NCBI GenBank assembly: GCA_946811695.1
Contig: OX328124.1
Location: 94,829,535 to 94,893,534 of the forward strand
DNA from: Gonocerus acuteangulatus
Lineage: Eukaryota; Arthropoda; Insecta; Hemiptera; Coreidae
Direction: 5' to 3'
DNA: 64,000 nt
Position 1 is the first letter of the stretch, and each line of letters opens with the position of its first letter. A program made the translations under genes and the position numbers. Below the pieces are notes generated by a model, which saw only the letters and a list, made by a program, of their open reading frames with translations, was not told where the DNA came from and did no database searches. Shown here one piece after another: positions 11,940 through 22,821 of this stretch.

Positions 11940-12878
11940 CTGACATTACTTCGCTTATTCAAAACTTTCTTTAGAACCTTTCTTGTAGACCATTTAGTAA
12001 GCTTTCGAATGGTAACCTTTCGCTTCCCAAGATTTTCAACCGTTTTCGAGATATTAAGAAATTATACGAAGTTCCCAAAACTTTTCATTATTTCTGACAA
12101 CAGAAAATTGGTCTCATTTTACCTATCCTGTTTTACACACACATACATTTTCCTTACAAATACAACATAAGAAATTAAAGAAATAAAAAGCAATAAAAAA
12201 CCAAGGGAAAGAGACAAAAATTACAAAAAGAACGACAAAAACCCGTTCATAAGAACAAAACAGACGTATTTGAAGTTTTAAGCATTTATTTCTCCGATTG
12301 ACATAACCTAATCAAAAATAGTTTTAGAATCATTTTTGTAGAGAATTTAGTAAGCTTTCAAATAGTTTCAATCCACTTACCACGATTTCCCAACCGTGTT
12401 CGAGATATTAATGAAAGTATACGAAGTTTCCAAAACTTTTCATATCTGTTCATAAAATATTTTATTCTAACCCTTCCTTAACTCCAAACGTAACATAACT
12501 TTCAACATATTAGTTTTAATGAAAGTAGAACATGCACATAATGTTTCAACTGAATCCCGTTATTCTAAGTACCCAAACCAAAAACGGTATTCAAAAACTA
12601 TTTTTCCAATTTTCTCGACAACGGTTAAAGCTATCGCCTTGAAAATGGTTTCATTCGTTTTTCTAGCCCAAGAAGCCTATAAAACGAGTACTTACAAGCT
12701 TATGAACTCAAAAACGTAAGCGTTACGATTTTTTCTTCGCGAATTTCGCCCCAAACGCCATCTTCCAGTGGGCGGATTTTGCTGGTTAACGAACTTGACC
12801 TTTCAAATTGGACGACAGATTTTTGTACCAAATTTCATCAAAATCGGACCATTCGTCTTCTATTTAGAGAGCGAACAG

Positions 12879-12933
<55 letters not shown>

Positions 12934-13090
12934 AATTTGAACCACCGTTATTTTCGGTTTCTAGGGGTTCTGAAACGCAAAATTTTCTAGTCGGCACTTC
13001 CGGATTGTTTCATTGTATCAACCTTATAAGCGGGGTTCCTCCCTATGGGGGAGGGAGGAACCGCGCTAAAAGTGTACACTAGTTCCTACG
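11940..13090 (-). repeat. Inverted copy of left-end repeat joined to AT-centred repeat
   Basis: From 11.99 to 12.72 kb the sequence is the reverse complement of the 0-1.7 kb family (ACCCTTCCTTAACTCCAAAC; CCCAAACCAAAAACGGTATT). It runs into an AT-centred repeat: TTTTGCTGGTTAACGAACTT at about 12.78 kb, AAATTTCATCAAAATCGGAC, an (AT)n array at 12882-12931, then ACAAATTTGAACCACCG, TTTTCTAGTCGGCACTTCC and a GGGAGGGAGGAACC end. The join shows that the two repeat blocks belong to one larger family. Confidence 0.65.
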
Positions 13091-13483
13091 AATGAGAGAA
13101 ATATTGTATTTAAAAGGTAGATGTAGTCAGAGTTCGGTCTTAATAAAACTAAATTTTTTTGTAAGAAGGTGAGTTTTATTTTTTCCGTCGTTTTGGATTT
13201 AAATTGAAGCCTTTATCAGGGCTGGAAAACAAGGAGGATGGATTTAATATTAATTTATGTACATAGACGAATATAAATTATACATATGGCAAATTTTTGT
13301 TAAAGCTACAGCTTAAAAAATTATAGATTAATACAAATTTAAAACTTAAAATATGGGTAACGAGAAGAAGGAGAATTATTCCTTACGGATGTGCAATAAT
13401 TTCTGAATATTTTGGATCGCGGTAAGTGGAAGAAATAGAGCGGGGGGGGGGGGGGTTACCACCCATTAAGGGGAACCGTTTTA

Positions 13484-13597
13484 AATAATTATAATTTAAT
13501 AGAGTATTTACCGATGAGGATATAAACAAATTAATCATTAAATAATTATAATTTAATGATATATTTATCGCTAAAGATATAAACAAATTAATCAATG
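13484..13597. repeat. 57-bp tandem duplication
   Basis: Two adjacent copies of a 57-bp unit, each with AATAATTATAATTTAAT and ATATAAACAAATTAATCA. A short minus-strand ORF here is repeat-encoded. Confidence 0.8.
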
Positions 13598-14168
13598 TTG
13601 ACTATACCTGACATATGGAAGTAATAAGATTTAGAAGTACTATCATTTAGAAAAACTGCTGCCAAATCCTCATCAACAATTATTTAAATTTTAAAGTCCA
13701 ATTATACATGACAACAATTTTTGGCACGCTTTTCAACAACCTTCTATAGCTAGGATAAGGATCCCTTTCATTTTCTCGATAGAAAAGCTATCACGCCTAG
13801 AGGGAATCCCCCTACAACCTTAGGCAAATAGTGCAAACCCAGGAGAACCGGAGCGACCCTGGGTCAAGACTGAATTGGATAAACCAAAACCCACTGAATT
13901 GATTTAACTAAATATGATTCTTCTTACCACAATCAACATCAATTATAGACAAATATAAACGGTTCTATTTGCTTAAAATATTTTGTTTCATTTTCTGAAC
14001 GTCGAACCGTTCTCCTTGTATATCCGTGGCCAACTAAAGGAATTCATGTAGAAAATATAGTTCTGAAATTAACATTCTCTTACATGAGAGCTATTTTTAA
14101 TTCATAGCAAAAGAGCTAAATAATTCTTGAGAGAAAGCATCAGTTACGTGCCACCCAGAAAAATCTAA

Positions 14169-14441
14169 TTACTGCGTGGCATTTGGTTTCACAAGACGGC
14201 AAGTCCCACTGATATTTCCAAGAGGCCGGCCGAGATACAGCTGTTTGCGCAATCTGTTCTGCCTCGTCCTCATCTTTTGGCTGGCAAAGATCGTCGCCAT
14301 ATGATAAATGAGGCTGTTGAAAACATGAGGTCCTATTGGTGTTGAAGACACTTCACTGTAACCTATTACCGAACAATGTCCCTGTTTGTCCCTTCGTTCC
14401 AAGACTTCCTTCCTAATATCCTCTATTAGTCCAGGGCGCAT
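14169..14441 (-). CDS. Possible terminal coding exon, unrecognised protein
   Basis: A 90-codon minus-strand frame whose first codon directly follows a good acceptor (CTACGTTTTTACAG before ATG). It ends in a TAA. The residues are mixed and not low complexity, with a basic patch (KMRTRQNRLRKQL) near the middle, so it reads more like real protein than its neighbours. I found no upstream exon and recognise no family. It could be the last exon of an undetected minus-strand gene, a gene fragment or chance. Confidence 0.22.
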   Translation of the reverse strand: MRPGLIEDIRKEVLERRDKQGHCSVIGYSEVSSTPIGPHVFNSLIYHMATIFASQKMRTRQNRLRKQLYLGRPLGNISGTCRLVKPNATQ

Positions 14442-14554
14442 CTGTAAAAACGTAGCTTTGATTGGATGTTGTGAGGGGGCATGCTAAATTTTAGGAAAAT
14501 ATGTTTGGAACAACTCAAATGATAATAATTTAGGTTTGCATCATCGAAAATTTC

Positions 14555-14583
14555 TCGGCACAATACACAGGTCAACATTTCAC

Positions 14584-14635
<52 letters not shown>

Positions 14636-15122
14636 TTCGGAGCGGTATGGTCCTTATGGGGTTCTTGGGGTCGCTGATTACGATGAGGGTTGTTTAACCT
14701 TCGTCACGTCAGAATCAAGGTCATTTGAAGGTCAAATAGAGACAACCGTAAGAAAAATCTGAAAAAATAAATGCGTATGTTTTTGAGGTCTCTGAGTCCG
14801 AATCTGGAGTTTGCTAGACCTTACGACTTTTCCTTCCAAATAGAGAAAAAAAAACGTAGACAAAATCAAATGAAGGACGGAAAAGGCGGAAGGTCAAACA
14901 AACTACGGTTTCGGACTCAGTGACCTCAAAAACATAAGCATGAATCTTTTCAGATTTTTCCTACGGGTTTTTCTCTATTTGACCTTTAAATGACCTTGAA
15001 TCTTATGTATGGAGGTTAACAAATCCGCTCATTGTAATCCGCAACTCCAAAAACCCTATAAGGACCATACCGCTTCGAGTGTTTTTTTTTTTAGATCAAA
15101 TGTCGACCTGTGTTGTATTTTT
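14555..15122. mobile_element. Long inverted-repeat (foldback) element
   Basis: The two halves are imperfect reverse complements over about 570 bp. Outer arms: ACACAGGTCAACATTTC with ATGTCGACCTGTGT. Next come a poly(A) tract (about 14586-14633) and a matching shorter poly(T). Then GGAGCGGTATGGTCCTTA with AAGGACCATACCGCTTCG, and inner arms around GACCTCAAAAACATAAGC with GCGTATGTTTTTGAGGTC. No coding capacity. This is typical of a MITE or foldback transposon; no target duplication was identified. Confidence 0.75.
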
Positions 15123-16488
15123 AAAATGTTAAATATAAATAGATCGAAAAAAATCATTTTTTTTTTTTTTTGTTTTTTACTTTTTTCCCTAATAAGTCCA
15201 TGCTACAGACCTTCTCAAGCCGTTGTATGATTTTTGATGAATTTTCCTGCGATTTGCATTTTTTATAAATGCTAATATTGATTCGCGGGTTTGGAAAACA
15301 GCAATAAGTATTTTTATTTATTTATTTATTTATTTATTTATTGTGTTTCGTATTTTGTACGATAAACACACTGAGTTAAGTCTTCTAAGAGATCAGGAAT
15401 TGATTAGTATTTAAAAAAGGGTAAAAAATATACTTGTTTTATTTTTTGTCAGGAGCTCAAAATGCATTTAGGGCTTTCATATTTTAGAAAGAAAATGTTG
15501 CTTATATAATAAAACCACCCGCCTTATTTCGTTTAACTCATAGTTTCATAATTTTTCCATAATAATTACGCAATTGATGCATCTTCAAAAAATTTGTAAT
15601 TTTTCAAATTTTTGCAAACCCTAAATAAAAAGCTTTTCATATTTGAACTATTAAAAAAAAAATCGTAGGCACTTAAGCTTTCAGAAACATTTTACAGGTT
15701 AATTACGGTCTATTTGGATGGCTTTAGGTATTGTTTGAAGTTATGTGTTAAAGTTAGCAGACAGTGATAAAACTGACATTCTCTTGGTCGGACTCTTCTT
15801 GTAATAGCGTTGAGAAATATTGTTAGTTACAAAAAGTATGTACTTCGAAAGTCTATTCAGTTAGCAACTCGTGAATATTTCATTTTAATTAAAATCTTAT
15901 TATGGAGTTCCTTAGTGTCACGACATCCATAAAAAAAAGTAATTACAACTGATATCTAGATTACACGAACCTCGGTAAATGGGATAATTGTCGGGGAGTG
16001 AGTCACCGATAAAAAATAAAAATAAAAACTTGGAGTCGACAGTAACGGTTGAAGTAAGGAATGATTGCAGGTTTTGTAAGCAAGTAGCGACCTTAGCCTT
16101 TCCACAAATGGGTTTATACAACCCGAAAGGAAGGTGACTCCGTTAGGAAGTGCTTCATGACTAAACCACACCTGTTCCATCATAGCTGCAGGTGGGGCTC
16201 ATAGTCCTCTTGTATAGCGTCCTCATTATGCTGAAGGCGAGTCTTGAGGCAATGACGCTGTTGTGAAACATTTATCCGGACTTACTCAACGGGGTTCAAG
16301 ACTATTTTAAGTTGTATTTGTGGGCAAATGAAGGGCTCAGACGAACAAGGGACGTGATCAATCAAAGCCATCCCCTGATTAGGGTAACACCAATTACTGT
16401 TTGTAAGTGCAGCATGAAACTAGTTAATTCTACGCAATGAACAAACTATATCTTTATTTTAAATATTTAAATTTTAACGTACATTTAT
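15123..16488. other. Intergenic, no gene recognised
   Basis: Contains a TTTA tetranucleotide run near 15.32 kb and AT-rich sequence. Two overlapping minus-strand ORFs at 15.92-16.18 kb show no recognisable domain. Confidence 0.4.
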
Positions 16489-16499
16489 AATTTAAAAAG

Positions 16500-16708
16500 G
16501 GAGGCCCGGTGGCCGTGAGTGTAAATACGTGAGCACTTAACACTCCGTGCCAAAGGCCGTGGGTTCGGTTCCCACTATGGGGTGGTGGCTTTTCTTTAGA
16601 AATAAGAAAAGGCATCAGCCCTATCCTGGCTAGAAAAGGGTGGTAATCTATAGAAAACCCGTCCCAAAATTCTTAGTTAATAACAATGGACGTTAAAAAC
16701 ATTAATTT
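16500..16708 (+). mobile_element. tRNA-derived SINE (family B), full length
   Basis: The head reads GGAGGCCCGGTGGCCGTGAG and carries a B-box-like GTGGGTTCGGTTCCCAC. The body contains ATCCTGGCTAGAAAAGGGTG and the tail TTAATAACAATGGACG. An 11-bp target duplication AATTTAAAAAG lies at 16489-16499 and 16709-16719. Family relatives lie at 17.3, 21.8, 54.2 and 55.7 kb. Confidence 0.88.
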
Positions 16709-16719
16709 AATTTAAAAAG

Positions 16720-16812
16720 AATTTTAGGACAGGTTATTTATAGGTTACCACGCTTTCTAGCCAGGATGGGCCTCATTCTTTTCTGTTTTCCAAAGAAAAG
16801 CCGCCTCCCCAA
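16720..16812 (-). mobile_element. Partial family B SINE, inverted next to the full copy
   Basis: AATTTTAGGACAGGTTAT, CTTTCTAGCCAGGATGG and AAGAAAAGCCGCC match the reverse complement of the family B body. It starts right after the target duplication of the preceding SINE and lacks the tRNA-like head. Confidence 0.75.
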
Positions 16813-16951
16813 AAGGAGTTCATGAAGAGGGTCTTTTTTGGCACCTTCAACTTAGGATCGATGACGATTTGAAGTCATATTTTAAAATGTCTTTTATGAG
16901 CGCAATCTCAATATCTAAATAAATTGCATTAGATTGAACAAAAAAGTAAAT

Positions 16952-17203
16952 CACAGGCGTGTATAGGAAATAATTTGGAGAGGTGGAGCTGGGAGCACCG
17001 GGGGATTTGGGGGGTATGGAATATTTTCAACCTATAAGTTCGAATAGTTAGCCAACTAAAATGTTATTACACCAACAAAATATTATTTTTTCTGAACGAA
17101 GTGATCTTATTTCATTTATTTTTTGTGGCTTTTATGACAAACTTTTACTGATTAAATCAAAATTTCGGGTGGAGGGCTGCAGCCCCCCATATAAACGCCA
17201 CTG
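16952..17203. mobile_element. hAT-like MITE (GC-tract family), copy 2
   Basis: Same architecture as the 10.5 kb copy, with diverged ends CACAGGCG and CGCCACTG. An exact 8-bp duplication AAGTAAAT lies at 16944-16951 and 17204-17211. Internal CTGCAGCCCCCC tract present. Confidence 0.85.
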
Positions 17204-17325
17204 AAGTAAATTTATCACCATTAGACAAGCTTCAAAAGACTAGTAACGTCTAGGTGTTCTTCTTCCCCCAATAAAGTCTCTATAAACAAGAGGGACATAA
17301 AATATTTTATTTTATAAAATTAAAA

Positions 17326-17509
17326 TTTATTAAATTTTAACGCCCATTTATTATTAACTACAAATTTTAGGACGGGTTATCTATAGGTTACCACCCTTTT
17401 CTAGCCAGGATAGGGGTAATACCTTTTCTTTTTTCGAAAGAAAAGCCACCAACCCTAGTGCGAATCGAACCCACGACCTTTGGCACGAAGTGTTAAGTGC
17501 TTGAGCTAT
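17326..17509 (-). mobile_element. tRNA-derived SINE (family B) downstream of clpP
   Basis: Minus-oriented copy: CCCATTTATTATTAACTA, GACGGGTTATCTATAGGTTA, TTTTCTAGCCAGGATAGG and the B-box complement GCGAATCGAACCCACGACC. A 13-bp duplication TATAAAATTAAAA lies at 17313-17325 and 17510-17522. It ends only 43 bp from the clpP stop codon, so it lies at or just past the clpP 3' end. Confidence 0.88.
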
Positions 17510-17544
17510 TATAAAATTAAAAAACTAAACCTGTTTTAGTTTAT

Positions 17545-17550
17545 TTTATT
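17545..17550 (-). terminator. Polyadenylation signal of ClpP
   Basis: AATAAA on the minus strand just past the stop codon. The first downstream repeat (SINE) begins within 40 bp, so cleavage probably falls near its boundary. Confidence 0.5.
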
Positions 17551-17565
17551 GAAGGGTTAAGCATC

Positions 17566-18318
17566 TTAAGCGCCTTTTGTTGGTTGAGGTTTTCCGTGCT
17601 TATTGTGGCTGGGATTTGAATGTCCACTTTTTGAAGGAATTTTCGCATCAGACAACGAACCGGCGAGTACTTCATCTATAAGTCCGAATTTCTTCGCTTC
17701 GATTGGCGACAGATACTTGTCCCTCTCCATACTCTTCTCCACCGTTTCAACAGATTGTCCCGTATGGTGGGAATAGATCTTGTTCAGCCGCTTCTTCAAG
17801 CTGAGGATTTCGTCCGCCTGTATCTGTATGTCAGTAGCCTGCCCCTTCACTCCGCCGGACAGCTGATGGACCATGATGCGAGAATTGGGCAAGGAATGGC
17901 GAAGGCCCTTAGCCCCGGCTGCGAGAAGGAGGCTGCCCATGGATCCAGCCTGACCTACGCACCAAGTAGCAACGGGTGCACTCACGTATTGCATCGTGTC
18001 GTAAATCCCAAGACCCGCAGAGACAACGCCTCCAGGACTGTTGATGTACATGTGAATTGGCTTCTTGGGGTTCTCCGATTGGAGGAACAGCAGCTGGGCT
18101 ATCACTAGTGCAGAAAGATCGTCTGTGATTGGACCCATGACACAGATTATCCTCTCTTTGAGAAGTCTAGAGAATATGTCGTATGACCTTTCGCCCCGAC
18201 CTGTTTTTTCAACTACTATCGGCACCAATCTCGACATGGTTTCTCCATAATCAAAGAAATGTCTTATCCCTTGCTTTAACACTGGCACATGTCTACAGAA
18301 AGAGCTTAAAGGGAACAT
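17566..18318 (-). CDS. ClpP: Mitochondrial ATP-dependent Clp protease proteolytic subunit
   Basis: A complete 250-residue single-exon frame. ClpP is the tetradecameric serine peptidase of the mitochondrial matrix, fed by the ClpX unfoldase and used in protein quality control. The catalytic triad is visible: Ser126 in [12 protein letters not shown], His151 in [10 protein letters not shown] and Asp200 in MERDKYLSP. The spacings (25 and 49 residues) equal those of the human enzyme. NSPGG (93-97) is the oxyanion region. The N-terminal 28 residues are basic and hydrophobic and should be the targeting peptide, with mature protein near [14 protein letters not shown]. The C-terminal tail (after about 220) is hydrophilic and Ser/Lys-rich, as is variable in metazoa. 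There are no introns. AATAAA (17545-17550) lies about 15 nt past the stop, and a SINE follows. A downstream Met28 could also start translation but would lose the targeting sequence. Confidence 0.97.
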   Translation of the reverse strand: MFPLSSFCRHVPVLKQGIRHFFDYGETMSRLVPIVVEKTGRGERSYDIFSRLLKERIICVMGPITDDLSALVIAQLLFLQSENPKKPIHMYINSPGGVVSAGLGIYDTMQYVSAPVATWCVGQAGSMGSLLLAAGAKGLRHSLPNSRIMVHQLSGGVKGQATDIQIQADEILSLKKRLNKIYSHHTGQSVETVEKSMERDKYLSPIEAKKFGLIDEVLAGSLSDAKIPSKSGHSNPSHNKHGKPQPTKGA

Positions 18319-19170
18319 AATTTTTATACTAACCTACTGTAACCTTTAAAGAGCAGACAACTAGATAGCAATTCGATCATCTGTTTTATTCAATCACTAC
18401 AACTATTGCTTAAGAATTTCTACTTCTTTGGTAATAATTGTAAAAGTCAATACGTCACGTAAAGCTCGTTTGAAAATGAAAGCCCGACGCGAAGGAACTC
18501 TGACATCTTAATACATTCACATAAAAGAAGTCAACGAATGTTTGGGATTCGGGTAAGAGAAAACGTTAGAAAATTTTCAGAAAAATCTATATTGCGAACG
18601 TTTCGGCATGCTTTTTGGCAGCCCTTTTCAGCACTAAATGCCTAGGCGAGGTAATACGATATAATGTAGTTGACCATGGTTAAGTATTTCCATATAATAG
18701 ATTTATCCATGGCGTGATTTTCATAGTGCAGTATAAAAACTCATTATAGTTTGCTTTTAAACTGTTTTTATTTATTTATTTATTTATTTTTTTTTTTTGC
18801 CGTAACCTTCAATGTATTATCACGTTGTATTGTAAAGCAAAATTAAATACTTGCTCAAGAAATGAACAAGAGGAGCGAGAATTTCGGTTTTTAAATGGCC
18901 GTAATGCATGAAAGTTATCTATTTCCTACTTTCGCTTGTAAAGGTATCGTATTACGAAAAAAGAAGGCTTTTAAATAAACATCCAATAACCACGATTTCA
19001 CTACAGATATTAACAATATCTATAAAAAGTGTACCTGGAAAACTATTAATGCAAAGACGAAAGCACTACATTTTTTTCCGCGATAACTTCATAGCAAAAA
19101 CCTGTGTGTTCTGCTGCTTAACGAACATCATCTTGAATTTCAGATAAAATATTTCCTCGCCGTGTATGAG
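18319..19170. other. ClpP upstream region
   Basis: Should contain the ClpP promoter and 5' UTR. I see no TATA box at a convincing distance. A TTTA run and T tract occur near 18.77 kb. The 79-codon ORF at 18908-19147 has no recognisable family. Confidence 0.4.
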
Positions 19171-19445
19171 ACACCCTTGAGGCCAGAGTTGAACTGTACA
19201 GTCCATCGAAGTAGAATGAAAAAACTAATAGATTAACTGTACATTCCAATGAGGCCTAGACTGTACAGGCCAGGCTTGATGTGTTTGGACAAGAGGATAT
19301 TTGCTTCACCTACAGGGGGTCTACTATAACTGGACTGTGCAGTCCCTGCCGTTTATTAACTTATCGTGTGTGTGCTTGACCCATGCAGCCCAACCCTTTA
19401 GGCCGAACTCTGCAGTCCCGGCCTTGAGATTTTAACTGAACGTGT
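19170..19445. repeat. Degenerate CTGTACAGTCC motif array
   Basis: Variants of AACTGTACAGTCC, each near a GAGGCC, AGGCC or GGCCGAAC block, recur five to six times (around 19185, 19236, 19260, 19338, 19386 and 19411). It looks like a decayed tandem array. Confidence 0.4.
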
Positions 19446-19511
19446 ATGGCCATCTCAACAATGAATTTTGGATTATAAATTTAATAATTTAATTATTGTT
19501 ACTTCATTTAG

Positions 19512-19791
19512 CATGGGCGTATATAGGAAATAATTTCGGAGGGGGCTGAGGAAATTTCGGGGGGGGGGACTGAGACCATTTCCGGTGTATGGAATACTAA
19601 TTATTTAGATCTTGGAAGAGTTTTAGCCAACTAAAACGCTATTAAACTCAAAAGAGAATATTTTTTATGAACTAAATGATCTTATTTAATTTATTTTTAA
19701 GGGTTTTATAAAATGTTTACCGTTCAAATCAAAATTCGGGGGGCGGGGGGGCTGCAGCCCCCTCAGCCCCCCCCCCTTATGTACGCCCATG
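19512..19791. mobile_element. hAT-like MITE (GC-tract family), copy 3
   Basis: Ends CATGGGCGTATA and GTACGCCCATG, long internal G and C tracts with GGGCTGCAGCCCCC, and an exact 8-bp duplication TCATTTAG at 19504-19511 and 19792-19799. Confidence 0.9.
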
Positions 19792-19799
19792 TCATTTAG

Positions 19800-21534
19800 C
19801 AACACGTCAAACTCACAGGAACTTACCTTAGTCTTTCAGTTCAGTTTTCATAGCTTGCTTCCTCCAGAATTATTTTATATAAAAGCACTTAAGTGTATTA
19901 TTCTGGGCCTCATAATGTATCTAAGTTCTAACCAGAATTCAGAGGAACGATTCTCTGACTAATGGTTCTACAAGGCCGTAGATAGATTCCTCAGTACAGC
20001 CCCTAAGTGCCATTTTTCTTTGTGATTTCTTTTTATTTATATTTCCCTCTCTATTAAGGAGTGATTGGAGAAGGACAGAGAGGTACGCCGCTTTGACAGC
20101 TGTAGTTTTGTCAACTCACTGTAATTTTGTCTAGAATCTCTATGGTTAGACCCTGGGTCTCATCCATCCTTGAACATATCGGACCCATTGAAATGATTCA
20201 GTAGATTCTAAAAAAATTATTTTCATTCTTTACTTTATTATTAAAGAAAAATGTACTTGCCAAAAAATGAAAGATTCCTTCAGTTGTATATTCCAGATCC
20301 TAAACCATACAAATTTCCCATGAATTTTCCAAAAACTATTAATATGAAGCCTTTGTGTAAAGTGGATAAGTGAATGATTTTTTTCGAATGACAAGTTAAT
20401 CCGCAATTTTGCATGATTATTATTTACAAATTGGCAGATGATGACTAAATAAAGAAAGCTTTGGAATTTTTGTATTAAACCATCAGATGTTCAAGTTCGA
20501 TTTAATTCTTTGCCTGTAGTAACTTCGAAAAATTAACGTAAGCATACAAATGTATACTTAATTTTCTCACAGTTTCTGGTACACATGAGGCCCAAGAGTT
20601 CATAAACAGGGTTCACTGCAAATGGAAACATGATTAAAATAGGAATATTCTACAAATATGTTTTCTTACCAGGTTCAGAAGATTTATTCATAAGAGAATT
20701 TTTTAAAATCTTCATTGATTCTTTCTATTAGGCATCAATAATACGAGTATAAATATATAAATTATATAAGTAATATACAAATATATGCTTAGTAACCAGA
20801 TTGTTGCCACAATTATGGTTATTTCTCTCCGACATTTGGCATACAACAATTATTTAACCAGAATAATCGGTTTTTTAGAATTAGAGCTTACCTGAATCAT
20901 GCCAGTCCGGAACTGCTTATTAATCTGTCCCTAGAGGGCATAATTTGTTTTTCTTGCAACAAACCTCGCTATTTAATATCAGGACGGGCGAGAAATATGC
21001 TTTATGATAATCAGCAAAACCGATCCATTAGGAGATGGGGTTTACTCCCTAGCCATTATTATTCATTTTTGCTTCGTTTCAACGAAACACCGTGCCGAAA
21101 TAATGAGAACCAATTATAGAAAAAAAAAGAGGAGCAAAATCGCGCCATTAAGAGAATGCCAAAACCAAATAATTTATTTGACTTTACCGGATGTTATTTC
21201 TGTGTGATTTCAAAGAAACGCGGCAAACCTTGTGACCATCCAAAGAAAAATATATATTAAGAGAAATCCGTCTACTTTGAGTGGGTGTTTTCCTGAAACA
21301 TACTCCAAGCTCAAATGTATTTTTTTTTTATTTATTGATTTTATTATAATTCGAAGGCATCCGGAGGGAATTTATATTCTCAACTAAAAATAGTTTAAAT
21401 AATCTAAGGGGCTAGGTCCGCCAGTATATATACTGTTGTCATACCTGTGGGCCCACAGTACTCGCACAGCTGCCAGTGACGACGGTCTTCAACAACAGGT
21501 ATGGCAACAATAAAGATCATTTCATTAATCAGAG
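19800..21534. other. Intergenic, no gene recognised
   Basis: About 1.7 kb of AT-rich sequence. A 14-bp inverted repeat (GTTGTCATACCTGT / ACAGGTATGGCAAC, one mismatch) lies at about 21435-21506 with a roughly 45-nt loop. No exon recognised. Confidence 0.4.
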
Positions 21535-21542
21535 GCAGTAGG

Positions 21543-22282
21543 CAGAATTGGGCATTATTCAATAATCATTGAAATACATTTTCATTGAATAAGAATTTAT
21601 TCAGCTATTCATCCTCTGTTTTTTTGTTCTATGAATAGCAGTGTTGGCTCATTATTCAATAACCATTGGAATACATTTTTATTGAATAAGAATTTATTCA
21701 TTGATTTATTTTTTTATTCTATGAATAATTCATTATTTTTCATTCTTGATTCATTATTTTTATTCATTCAAAATAAGACATAGAGACAGTTGCCAACCTT
21801 TCAATATATTTGATATAATTTACCTACGAATACCCCAGGTGGCCTTGAGTGTTAAGGCGTGAGCATTTAACACTCCGTGCCAAAGGTCGTGGGTTCGATT
21901 CCCACTATGGGGTGGTGGCTTTTCTTTAGAAAAAAGAAAATGCATCAGCCCTATCCTGGCTAGCAAAGGGTGGTAACCTATAGATCGATAGTTAATAATA
22001 ATGTGCGTTAAAATTCAAATAAATAAATTCTGGAAACACATTTTAACCTATAGAAAATGTGTATTATTTAATCTGTTAATTATAACTTCATTTGTATAAA
22101 TAATTTTTATTCACTTACATTTTTCTATCAAATAAATCGTTTTTATTTAATAATGAAACACAATAAAAAAATTCCATTACTTGTTGAATGACTGAATAAT
22201 GAATGAAAACATTATTCAGAATGAAATAACTGATTTATTTATTAGTCATTATTCATTTCTGGATGTATTTGGCACAACACTG
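21543..22282. mobile_element. Non-autonomous hAT element with nested SINE
   Basis: The element opens CAGAATTGGGC and closes GGCACAACACTG; an internal copy of the terminus, CAGTGTTGGCTC, lies at about 21641. An exact 8-bp duplication GCAGTAGG is at 21535-21542 and 22283-22290. CAGTGTTG-like ends with 8-bp duplications are typical of hAT elements. The body is AT-rich with repeated TTCATTGAATAAGAATTTAT blocks and no ORF. A family B SINE interrupts it. Confidence 0.82.
21835..22024 (+). mobile_element. tRNA-derived SINE (family B) inside the hAT element
   Basis: CCAGGTGGCCTTGAGTGTTA, the B-box-like GTGGGTTCGATTCCCAC, and CTATCCTGGCTAGCAAAGGG, ending in GTTAAAATTCAAATAAATAA. Its position shows it is younger than the hAT insertion. 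Confidence 0.85.
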
Positions 22283-22294
22283 GCAGTAGGAAGT

Positions 22295-22820
22295 ATATAT
22301 AGATAGTTAGACGCAGCATTGAATATCCTCCACACAACCTGTGAACTATTTAATAAGGCGTGATCAGCTAGGCAGAACAAAACCAAACATGGGCTAGAGG
22401 TCAGATTCCCGCGCTCCTATTGCATTACACAAAAGGACGTCGTAGTAACTGGACAAGGATGAGAAAAAAGAAAAGAAACATATATAGGCCGCTCCCTACT
22501 TTCAGGGTCGGCTATTATGCAACGTTGCATTCCTATGTTGTGCATCCATGCAACCTTTAGCTAACCTCTAAGTTGCCTCTTAATATTCACGGACAAATCC
22601 TGCTTTCTAGGCTTAATCTCTTAATAAATCTCTTTTAAAGGTGAATTAGTATGTAGCTGTCGTATATTCCTAGACATTGGATGATTATCGGACTACAGGG
22701 AATGCTGTTCCGATCGCTGTGTACTTCCAACAAACTTAACAAGTACCTATCTAGTTCCAAGCGACCGTGGGAAGGGAGGCGCGTTCTCAAACATGTGAGG
22801 CTTCCAGTGTCTTTATCTTA
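22295..22820. other. Intergenic, no feature recognised
   Basis: No exon, RNA gene or clear repeat recognised. Confidence 0.35.
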
Positions 22821-22821
22821 A

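Noticed and set aside
12519..12719. 66-codon ORF repeated as the 75-codon ORF at 1226-1453
   Set aside because: The similar peptides come from inverted copies of the same repeat, and the similarity extends outside the frames at nucleotide level; no sign of protein-level selection can be seen.
17755..18108. 117-codon plus-strand ORF
   Set aside because: Antisense shadow of ClpP.
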